Positions 11,089 to 23,000 of a DNA stretch of 64,000 nucleotides are shown in pieces (the stretch's first letter is position 1; each line of letters starts with the position of its first letter). The translations under genes were made by a program, and so were the position numbers. This DNA comes from Magnolia sinica. Lineage: Eukaryota > Streptophyta > Magnoliopsida > Magnoliales > Magnoliaceae. The stretch covers positions 71,636,001 through 71,700,000 of the forward strand of contig NC_080586.1 in NCBI RefSeq assembly GCF_029962835.1, given 5' to 3'. Under the pieces are notes generated by a model. The model made no database searches. It had not been told where the DNA came from and worked only from the letters and a program-made list of their open reading frames with translations.

Positions 11089-14000
11089 CTGCAATTGGAG
11101 CAATGAACAGGAAAAAAAAATCAAATCAATCTTCGTATTCACAAAGGTAAGATTTCTTCTTACTGTAATATGGTGCAAATTCAAGTGGGGGCTCAGTTGG
11201 GCCCACCTGTGATCATGTTGGACCCTTGGGTAGGAGGGTGCCGCCTCAAAATTAGCTTTGATTGGATGAGATCACATCCATCCGATTAAGGGCTTGTAAA
11301 ATGGATGGTGACCAGATTTTAGTGGGCCATTAATCAAAGATGCAAATGATCAAGGGCCATGTGCAACCCGTAGCAGACCCCCATCCAAAGGTCACTGCTG
11401 ATCATATGTGGGATAACCTGGACCCAATGAAGGGATCTACACAATAATATAGTAAGAGAAAACGATATGGACCATGGTTTTAAAAATCGTCTGGTACGAT
11501 TCAGAATCATCCAGGTCTTATGGTTTTGGTCTGAAACTAAACGGGTCCCCACATCGATACGTGACCAAGTAAGATACAAGTTGGAGCAATCGGTTTAGGT
11601 TCCCAGGCGAATCGCATGCCAATACCACTACTTAAATGATGGGCCCAATGAATAGATGTGAAGGAATACAAGAGCAGGAGCAACGAATGGTCATTCAAGC
11701 TTTTTGTAGACTACGCATAATCATAACGTTAGCAAAGGGTTCACATTAGCACCCCATCCTAGAAAAGATCAGTTCTGGCATGAATATAGTCATGGGCGAC
11801 ATTTTTGAAAGGCTACAGGGCCTTACCATTGATAATCTATTTTTCACATTAAGGATCTTAGCTATATATATATATATATATATATATATGAAGCAGCTTT
11901 TGGAGATTTTTGCCCCTACAATTAGTCGTGGGGAGGGAAAACAAACTTCAGTTTTTCTTTCATGTAGCCTTTCAACCAGAGGGCAGTTGTCCTTTCAATT
12001 CTTCTTGGGAGTAGCCCACACTTCTCTTCTAGCGTGTAGTCACACAGAAGGCATAGCATTAGGAAGCACATATGATAAAGGCTCTGTGGGCTGCACAGTG
12101 ATGAATCTGCAACGTCCACACCATACATCTGTTGTGCAGGCTCATGTTAGGATGTGGGCCCAAAAGTGAGGCAGATCGAAAGCTTGAGTGGGTCCTAGCA
12201 CATGAAAAGCGTATATGGGTAGCCCACGTTGAAATCCTTCTCTCTGTGTGTAACCGCACCCTTTCCCTCAATCTCTCTGTTTTCTTGCCCTACTCTCTCC
12301 ACGTGTGTTGCACATGCCATAACCCCTAGCTTTTATAGCTGTAACGTCAAACAAAAAAAATCAGCCAATGCTTGAATACTCAGTGCAAGGAGAGATGTCT
12401 AACAGTATAGTGGACAGCGGAAATTCTGACAATTTTCTGCCGGAACATGTGGTGAAGGAGTTACAATTCTGATATACAAGTGGGAGGGAGGAGCTGATGC
12501 AGGCTTCTTCTCTTGTTATTTCCACTTCTTTCTCCATTTCAACCATGAAGGAGGATTAGATACTTCATTCTATACTATATCTATGCCTGTTTTGGGGATC
12601 AAAACAGAAGATTTGAATGGGATTTGATTAATTGAAGTGGAATGGATCCTTTAAGGAAAAAATTAGAATAAGGGTATACCATCACTTTCTTTTTCATTTT
12701 TCTTCTTTTTGTTGTTTTTCTCTTTTTGTTGTTTTTCAATGTCTTGGGCACTAGTCCACCAAATCATGCTTGGCTAATGTTCAAATAGGTACTATTTGGT
12801 TGACTTCCAGTAGGTGTAGCAGGTTGACTTACTAGGTGAAGCAGACATACAACATTCTTATCAAGTATGGTCTATGGTTACACAAGAAGCATGACGCGAA
12901 GCGGCAAAAGATTAGGTGCAGGAGTGGGGGATAAAGCGTCTATTTTAAAAAGTTATGAAGTATAAACAACTAGGAACCTGGAGCGGGTGTGCGGGCAAAG
13001 GGATTTGTGTTAGCTCAGGTGGTTGGTAAAGAGGGTTTGGGGGAAAAGGTTCATTGGGTCAAAGATGCGGAAAGGCAGAAGATGGAGAGAGAGTTGAGAA
13101 GTCAATAGCTGAGAGGTAAGCCATAGGTTGGAAAGCAATTGATCTGAATGGTTGAAAAAAGAGCTTCAGCTGATGAAATCTTGAAGTGGATGGTACAAAT
13201 GTGGGAAGCCAACATTAAACTCAGAATCAAGAGCCTTAACCAGAATTAGGACTGAGATGGGGTCGCAATGAATAATTGAGAAAGGTTCTACTAGGAGGAT
13301 GCTTCATCTCAGATAATTCTATCATCAATCTATTTCAATAGAAAGACTTTGCCATATGAGGCTGCAAACCACTATGGGTGAGGTTGTATTGGATCCTGCT
13401 TCATGTCTGATGCTCAGAGGTGTTATGGGTTGTGGGGTCTTGCTAGGGGATGAAGATGGTCGTCGATGAAAGGTATGTGAATCTAGATATTGTTGTGTTC
13501 GCAAGATTACAGTTGTGGTGTAGAAAGCCAGAGTTCATTACAAAGAAGGTGGTTGTGGATAGGACTAGGAGTGGAGCAATACAATGCATTCATCTTCTGC
13601 ACTCTGTCATGGGGAAGGAGAGTCTGATATTAAGTGCAAGAGGTGATGAGGTATGCTACAATAAAGACTAGAAGAAACAATAGAGCACCTTGCAAGGCAG
13701 AGGACAGTAATGTGGTAGGGGGAGGAGGGGCAACTAATGAGGAAGGAGTGGAGTGGTCAGGATGGGGAAGTTGTGTCTTGCCTACATGATGCGGCACATG
13801 GCACATGGGGGGTTGGGAGACAGTTGACCTAATTATCCTAGTTCCACGATGATAATGATGTGAGGATACATTGGCAATTTCCATCTGTAAACTACATCAA
13901 GCCAAGTCGAGTGAGTTAGAGAGGGGATTTCTAAGTACTCCCAAGGGTAGTTTCATCCAGCAACTAAAATAAAAGAGCATTTAAGAGCTTTAGCGACCAT

Positions 14001-17000
14001 GGGGAGGGTACTCTTCTGAGATCAAGCATCCCGATAGAAGAATGAATTGGTTTGCCAGTTTCACACAAAGATGGATGGTGATAAGCATGGATGTCACAAG
14101 TGGGTGTAAGTTAGAAACTTACAGGTTGTTTGGCAGCTCAGTTTTGGAGCTATTTGGGGGTAAATGGATTCCTCATGGCTGCTTTTTGCTTTTGGTACCA
14201 TCGTTTTTAGAGGTAAATTGAAATACATAGTTTTGGTGTGTTTTGAAATCTCACCTTTCTGCTATGATTTGGGTGTAATTGGAGTTAAATGCTTTCTTAG
14301 CTCCCTTTCTAAAGGCCGGAGAGTCACATGTTTAATAAAGGAGTCGCTAGGCTACTAATCCGTTGTACATGCGGCATGCTGATAATACCCCAAAACAATC
14401 CAATTATTGGCTGCAACACTAAAATCACATCAGTAGAATAATCTGAACTGTCCAAACTTGGCCATCCAAATGGACAGATAGAAAACATCACTGAGTTGCA
14501 CGTTTGTGGCTCACCCAAGGATCAGAATTTCGTTGTTTTTGGTCAAAGTATATATTGCAATGGACTTATTACAATCATTCTATCACATATCACATATGTA
14601 CACTAATTCGGGATATTAAAGCTGATTTAGTTAATCAAATTCAAGTTCCTGTGAATATATTAAAGAATTCCAACGCATTCCAATTACAGGCATCCAAACA
14701 AGAATTTTAGATTCTAGTGCATTCCAATTACAAGCTGCCAAACACAACTGAGAATTCGGAATCACCGTGATTCCAATGTAATTGTGATTCAGCTTCCAAC
14801 GCATTCCAAATACAAGCCCTTAGTGAGAGAGCTGGGGGATAGTGAAGATAGGTAGACTAGAGAAGCATCGTTCAGGACCATAATTTTGGGATGAAGGAAG
14901 CTTGAATGGAGACATTCCAAATTCCTTGTAGGGAGGAAACCATAGAAAATTCCAGCCTACTTCTGTTGTTGGCCATCTTGATGAGAGTCCAAAATCTAGC
15001 GATGACTCTTTGGAAGGGATGAGTGGAAGTGTTGGGTTGATCAGGTGGAGGAAGGAAAAGAGTTTTGATGTGCTAGTAGCATGAGCAAAGCCAACAAAGG
15101 TCAAGGCAATACAGAAAGGGGAATGAGAAAGATTGGACTAGAGAGATGTTGGAAAGCGTGGGGGAGTTAATGAGTGTCCTCCAGCAGCTATGACAGTGAG
15201 GACTTCCATATCATCTTCGAATTCCTAAAAGAACAGGAAAGATTGACGCAAGACATGGGTGTGAAGTATCAAGGAAACACAGGAAAGACCAAAGCAAAAC
15301 ATTGGGGTTGTTGTCAATTTTTGTAATCATCACAGCAGCCTGTATGTGTCACTTCAACGAAATGAACGGTCTTCATCAAGAGGAATCAAAGAAGAGTGAT
15401 GCCTAATGTGACCGATCCAGCTACCCATCTGGCCTTCATTCTTCCATCATCTCATTGTCATCATCCACCACCACTTGCTATCAATACCATCATCATCCAT
15501 TGCCCCTCACCATCAGGTCCATCTAAGCCATTCATCAAACCATGAATAGATAAGTCTTCAATCTTGAAGATCTGCCTGATAACTATGGTGATGCTCTAGA
15601 TCTCAACAAAGAACCCATCTTCAACAAGGAACACAGAGATCATCCCAACCATCAATGACAACGGCCACCAAGATTTGAAATTACATAATGTATCGTTCAC
15701 CACCGATATTGTATGTATTGCCCTGTATCAGGCTGTTTCGGGCCAATACAAGACCAACACAGCAGTATCGTTCATAGGCGATACTAGTACATATCAGGCG
15801 ATACGTGCTAGTTTCGGACAATACATTAAACCTTGACGGCCAAGAGGACATCATAAATGTCATCAGAAGTACGTTCAATGTGCGCACATCCTAAACATCT
15901 TATTGGAGCAACCATTGATGTCTACATTCAACTGTGTAAGGGCTCCAAATCTGATGAGTGACTCAAGCACAGAAAAACAGAATCCTCCAAAGATGGCGAT
16001 CTGCGAGCAACTCAAGCAAAGATTAGAGCCAACTTCAAGAACATGGGAAGGGAATCCACCTTCTTCTTCTTTCTTTTTCTATGCTTTAGATCACCCATAT
16101 TGCCACCCATCTTATTACGCATCTAATACCTTGCTACCTGTTAGATAACCCATCCTCTTATACCAAACTTGATGCAGGACAATTAACCACTTGCTCTAAA
16201 AGCTTGAATTGTTAGAGTATGGCGAATTAATCCCTTTATCTCATAGCCCAGGCTCCACATCTCATGGGTTTAGGACCTCGGCCAAACCCTCTTCATGGGC
16301 CCCAAATCACATGGGCCGCCCCACCCCGAGTGTGTCCCCGCATCCCACGAGCTACCCTACTTGAGCCCGGTGTGAAATGCGCATTAATCACCCCTGGTGA
16401 GGAGTCTCAAACATGAGACCTCCCCCGTGGACCCCACCCACCCCGAGTGTGCCCCACTCAAGCCCAGTGTGAAAATGCCCCTGCATTAATCACCCCCAGT
16501 GAGGAGTCTCGAACACAAGACCTCCCACTCTAATACCAACTTGATGCAGGACAATTAACCACTTGCTCTAAAAGCTCGAACTGTTAGAATATGGCGAATT
16601 AATCCATTTATCTCATAGCCCAGGTCCCACATCTCATAGGTTTAGGACCTCGGCCGAACCCCCTTCGTGGGCTCCAAATCACATGAGTCACCCACCTCAA
16701 GTGTGTCCCCGCATCCCACAGGCTACCCCGCTCGAGCCCGATGTGAAATGCCCATTAATCACCCCCAGTAAGGAGTCTCGAACACGAGACCTCCCCCGTG
16801 GGTCCCAAATCACATGGGACACCCACCCCGAGTGTGCCCCTGCATCTCACAGGCGACCCCACTTGAGCCAACTCGAGCCCAGTGTGAAAATGCCCCTGCA
16901 TTAAAACTACAATTCTACTATTACTCTCTTCTATAAAAGAGGCCCCTTTCTCCAAGAGAGGGGTCTTCCCTCTTGAAATTATAAGTGTGAGAGACTCCCG

Positions 17001-20000
17001 TGGAGAAATTTCCTGTGTAGAAAAAAAATCTGCAAAAGTTATGGAGAAGGAGACTTTGAGCTAGGGAATCCCTTCTCCCCCAAGGCCACGAAGTATAGCT
17101 CTACTCTTTCAACAAGAATTGAGCAAAAATTCAAGGAGACCCAAAATAGAAGTCAAGTCCACCCAATTTGAAGATTGAGGCATTCAAGAGACCCGAGGAA
17201 GATGTTTCAGCACCTTCTCCACACTCCCTATACACCATCTCTAGCTTCTTTTCCTTCCCACTAAATTCTCAAATTTTATATTTTCTTTTTTGAAGAAATT
17301 CCAAAGTTTGGAATTTCACTTCTCCTAAGGGCATGTTTGATTTTCCAAACCCCCAGTAAATACATTGCGAATGGGTAATAATTATTTCCTTGAGTAATTA
17401 CAGCAGTGATACCAATGATTGACTTGACGCTTTTTTTAGCGCTAAAACCGAGGATGCTGTCAAATATATGTGGGGCCCACCGTGATGTATGTGGCTTATC
17501 CACACTGTACATTCGTTATCCCAGCTGAATTTAGGGCATGACCAAAAAGATGAGGCAGATCTAAAGCTCAAGTGGACCACACCACAGGATTTAGGGAATC
17601 AAACATCTACCTTTAAAAACTTCTTGGGGCCACTGTTTCCTTTGGTGCGAGCCACTCGAGTATTGGATCTGCCTCATTTTTTGGCTCATGCCTCAAAATG
17701 TTACACTAAAACGGATGGACGGCGCAGATACATCATATATATCACGGTGGGGCCCACAAATTTAAACTAGTCTTTTTGGACTGGTTATCGAAACAGAAAT
17801 ACAAGTGCATTTTCAAACAAGGTGGAAGAGTAATAATTACTTATTCACAGAGCATTTACATTGGATTTGTAAAATCAAACAGGCCCTAAGGGGGTGTTTG
17901 ATTTTTCAAATCACCTTGCAAATACACTTAAATAAGCAATTATGATTTCTAATGCCTGCTTGCCAAGAGAGGGTAATCAGTGGTATTTCCTCCTTGAAAA
18001 TCAATATAGAAAGGGCTTATTTAAATTTATGAGCCCCACCTAGATGTATGTGACTTATCCATGCCGTTCATCCGTTTCATCGGGACATTTTAGGGCATGA
18101 GCTGAAAAATGGGGCAGATCTGAAGCACCACACCACAGGAAATAGTGGGAATTGAATGCCAACCGTTGAAAATTTGTGGAGGGCCCCTGAAGCTTTAGAT
18201 CAAGCTGATATAGGTGTTGTCCCTTTATCCATGTCTATGTGGCCTTATGAATGGTTAAATGATTTTAAAAAAAAAAAAAAAAAATCAATGTGGGCCCTGT
18301 GGACAGAAACAATTTTCAATGGTGGAATGTTTCCTGTGGTCTAGTCCACTTGAGCTTTGGATCTACCTCATTTTTCGGTTCATGCCCTAAAATGAGTTGG
18401 TCGAATGGATGGACAGTGTGGATAAGCCACATGCATCACGGTGGGCCCCATAGTTTTTACCTTTTTTGCCTCGATTTTGGAGTTCAAAAAGCTAGCCTGT
18501 CAACATCGCATGGGGAATGCTGTTGTAATTATGGATGTAAATAATCATTATCCATTTACAAGTATTTACACCAGGAAATGAAAAATCAAACACTCCCAAA
18601 GAGAAGAGACCATATTTACAGATGAATAGGGTGCCTAACCTTGCTAACTCCATAATCAAGGTGCCTACCGAAGCTTTGGTTTCAAGTATCAATTGGAGTC
18701 AAATCCCCTAAATCGAGAGAATTAGCACTCTCTTAATTTTAAGGGTCCAAAACAAGGGGCTCTATAGCCATCCTTGAAATGTAATTTGAATTGGCTAGTG
18801 GTGACGCCAAAATTGTGTGGCTCTACAACACCTGGGTAGATCTTGTTACTTTGTTGAAAAAATGGAAACTCCACTAGGAACTAAAGGGTAGCAAGGTATT
18901 GGATGGGTGACCCAAATGGTAACAAGTTGTCGGATGGGTGATAAGTGGCTAGTTATGTTGTTGATTCGGTGGTTAGAGGGTAAATTGTAAAGAATTGAGG
19001 GGTAATTGGTTTACGAGAAGATGTTGCAAGGATTCTAGAGGGTTGGGAATTGAATGGTTAGATGAAAACATTTAAAGAATCATAGAGCTTGGGGAGGGGT
19101 AGAGTGGGGATTTCACTAAGGTAGTTAAGGGGGCAATTTATTAAAAAGATGATGGGTTGGGTCAAACTAAGGCTCCTAGGGATATTTTTGTTTTTTTTAA
19201 AAAAAAAAAAGGGTAAAAGGAACTTGGGATTTGTGTTTTTGATTTCCATGCAAGGAAGAGATGATAATTTCATAAATTGTCTCCTGCACACAATCCACTC
19301 TGTGCATCTCTCAGTTTTTCGAGTGGATCTCAATGCTTAGGTGTCGGATTTAGGTGATCTATAGCTTGTTAGAAAGCTAATTCAATAGGTTAACTAAGGG
19401 TTAAGGATAGTGATGCAGGACGAGTAACCACTTGCTCTAAACGCTCGAATTGATAGAGCATAGCGAATCAATCCCTTTATCTCATAGCCCAGGCCACACA
19501 TCCCATGGGTTAGGACCTCGGTCAAACCCCCCTCGTGAGCCCCACTTCACATGAGCCACCCACCTCACACGGGGCGCCCACCCCGAGTTTGCCCCTACAT
19601 CCCACAGGCCACCCCACTCGAGCCCAATGTGAAAATGCCCCTACATAAGATAAGGTCCGCAAGTTGGGCAATTTTCTGTTCTGCAACAGCCAACCAGTCT
19701 CGCGATTATTTGGATTTTTTATCAGAAGTTGGTGATCGTAGGTCAGATTGAGTTGAAACTAGACCAATTGGAAAGTCAAATTGATTGGTTAGAAAACAGA
19801 CTCATGGGTCAAGGAAATTGGGTTTGGGAAGCCTGAGGTATTAGAGCCCAAGCCAGGGCTGTTAAAAGTTCTACATTTTAGTCATGGATGTGGAAAGAAT
19901 TTTTCCACGTTAAGGGTGCTTTCATTAAAAAGGGGGATCCAAGATGTACTCCTGCAAAGGCGTGATAGGGACTTCGAATATGCATTGATTTTGCTATCAA

Positions 20001-23000
20001 TGTGGACCCCAACCTTAGCAAGGCACATCCTGGATTAGTCTGGGCATGATTCCCTAGGTTGAGAAGGGGTTTTTTTGAGGTTTTGGGTTCGAATCTAGGC
20101 TAGGCTTAGGTAGGGTGGGCAAATTCTGCAAGTTGTCCTAAATTGGTGTAGGACCCTCGTTAATTGTGGTTAAGGTATTAAAAAAATGGTTACATGATGG
20201 TAACGGTGGGAACTGCTGTGCACTGCGGAAAAAATGGACCGTAATGGCTGTTACGGGGCTGATTCTATTTTTTAAAGAGGTTGTAACGGCCATATCGTAA
20301 TGGTAATGGCGATGGCCATTACAGCCATCATTACTGTTATTGAATACCCACTGGTTGGGTTAATTGGCCTAAGCACTCTGTTGAGTGGGATGTCAGTAAC
20401 AAGCAATACAAAAACCAAACCTCATAGCACCATCTTTAACTAACTGATCAGCAACTTCTTTTGCTTCCCTCACCAAATGGTTGAAGGTAACATCATGATA
20501 CTCCAAAGTCGTCTCTTGGGTATCACATTTCATCATACAGACTAAGATTAGATTAGACCCGAGAGGTAGTCGGTGACTTAGGAGTGATTGTAAAAATGCA
20601 TTGAACCATAGACTATGAGATTGATTTCCCTACTCTTTTCAAGAACAACTAAAATTACCTTTCTTTATTTTCTTTATTTTATGCGTAATCATGGAACTTG
20701 TTAAAAAATTATCAAAGCCTCAAAGGCAGTTTACACTACAACGAAGAAAGAAACAAAGAAAAAGCAGCAAGAAACTGCACTAAAAAACCACCACATCATC
20801 TGTACCCACTTCATCCCTCTTCCACTATTTGACACAATAGAACTACTAGCGCCAAATTTGCTAAACATTTCACTTCCAACGAGTAGGATAACTAAAATAT
20901 TCTCTAAATTGGCATAAATCTCGCAAAGCTTACTATCAATTATGATCCCCCATCCGATGAGTGGGATGAAATACTCTAAACCCAAAGACTTTGAATTTCA
21001 CATGCCCGAGAACCTGTTGTCCTGTATTATTATCCAGCGGCATCCTCATCAATCAAGACGAAAATGCTAAAACCCTTCTACCACAAGGGCAATTACCGCA
21101 GTCTCTAGAAAGTTCTAAACCCTAAGCCTGGATTTTCCATATTCTTTTTCCATCACAATCATGAATTGACTTGATTCTGAATGTTTTTTAAGAAGCAAGT
21201 TCTCATAGTCCTCAACCAAATTAAGAAAGAAGAAACCCCAAATACCCTTTCCTTTTGCACCATCGTGTTTCAACAACTGACTTCTAGATCAAGTTGTCTA
21301 AAGAGGAAGTATCAATTGATTTATTTAAGTTATATATCAAGCACTCAATCTCCATAAACATGGCACATGTGTACAAGATCCAGGCAATTCATCTGTCGGG
21401 GCCTACCAGGGATGGGGCACACCACGCACCCTGAAAATCACACCCATAACCCTCAATCGGATGTTTTTTTCCAGACTACAATTGGGTGGTGGTTAGAACT
21501 TAGAAACAAGAAAGTCCAAGAAACACTTTGTATACAATGTGCAAATGCAATTTTGAAGGAACTTCAATGATGAGAAGATTGAATCATGTGCCAATTTTCT
21601 ATCCGTTCTTGAGGTGATTTTCATTCCGATTAATGGGAGAGAGAGAAGATTACGGATGTCGGAAGCTCTTGGAATGTTTCCAGTTTGATTATTTCAACAG
21701 TTCTTATCTGGATGACTAATCTCAAAGCACACCAACATAGATGATCTGTAAGACTAGTTGCCCACTGAGGGTGGCTGGGTTTTGTTGGCCAGCTAGCCTT
21801 GATTGAATTTAAGTTTCTAACCATAGACTATTTAAGAAAGAAAAAAAAAACTTGCTAATGGGTGCTACTAATGTTTGGAAGAGTGGGAGTCAATGAGTCA
21901 TCTTCTGATCCACTACCACTTCACTCAGGAAGTCTGGTGCTCTCTGCCCAGATTATTCGAGGTGCCATGGATGATGCCAAAGTCAGTTAAAAAAGTTGAT
22001 AGAAGGATGGGAGATTGGCTTCCACCTCCAGATGGGATGTGAAAATTTGAACTTTAATGTGAGTGCTAGAGGCGATCCTGGACAGCCCAGAATTGGAGGG
22101 ATCATCAAAGACGACCAGTTTGTAGTTCGTAAAGCCTTTACTGGTCTTTTTGGGATCACTAATTCAAATGATCCTGAAGTCCAAGCTCTTCGGCAGGGGC
22201 TTAAGTTATTCTCTAGCCTTCGGGCCCATCCATCTGTTACAGAAGGAAAATCGGTATCCCTCAGTCCTTTTCTGTGGTGTTTCTCACGATAATTGCAGGT
22301 ATTAGAGAGTTGAAAGAGACTTTGATTTCCCATTCTCCTGTTTCCAAATAGCAATACAATGTAGCATATGATCTTCCTAAAAATGGATCTTTGCTCTGTT
22401 CTCTTGTAATTGGAACTCCCTCTCTGTTGTATGATATTTTTCCTAACTATAAAAAATGAGTTTTGCTAATGTTCCCACCTTCATGGGAAAGTTACCATCA
22501 TCTCCAAAGCTTTGAAATGGCACATGGGATGATCTATTGTTGATTTAAACTGTGCATTCATCTAAGAGCAAGCCATGGTCCAAAAATCATGCCAATCAAA
22601 TGATCCTAAACATCCGATCAATTGCATAAAAAATGGACATTCAAGATTGAGCGGAGAAACAAAATAGGTCAAATCACCATCTTGAAACATCTATTCGATA
22701 GATTCCACTTTGTACTACTCATGATTTCAACGCACAACTTCGGTTTAATGATTCTAACCATGTGATCTATGGCTTGAAAACAATGGACTGTTGTAAAAAT
22801 TTGGCCCCATTCAAAGGATTAGGATCATCTTATCAACATGATACTTGCATCATGGCTTACTCCCAATAGTACTATTGAATGAATCGTCCCAATTGATGAT
22901 TGGGCGTCCCACGTGTCATTCAAAAAGTTTGGGCACATTGCTTGCGTCCGCATAAAGGTCGGAATGCTAGCAAAACCCAATAAAAGTTTTTATTACCCTT

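Larger units (their letters stand above)
10008..12480. repeat. Segmental duplication, proximal copy (contains live LSM2 exon 3)
   Basis: Collinear partner of 2980-8499. This copy lacks the hAT-like insertion and the 1-kb foldback, and it keeps an intact LSM2 exon 3 with stop codon, so it is taken as the functional one. It includes the LSM2 3' flank, 3' UTR, exon 3 and about 1.4 kb of intron 2. Confidence 0.85.

Noticed and set aside
13450-13671. ATG-initiated 73-codon plus-strand frame in LSM2 intron 2
   Set aside because: No recognisable motif, no splice context and no second copy. Length is within chance expectation.
15665-15845. CGATAC/GTATCG-rich palindromic stretch with AATGTAT ends
   Set aside because: It probably is a worn MITE, but the termini are too degraded to set borders or a family.
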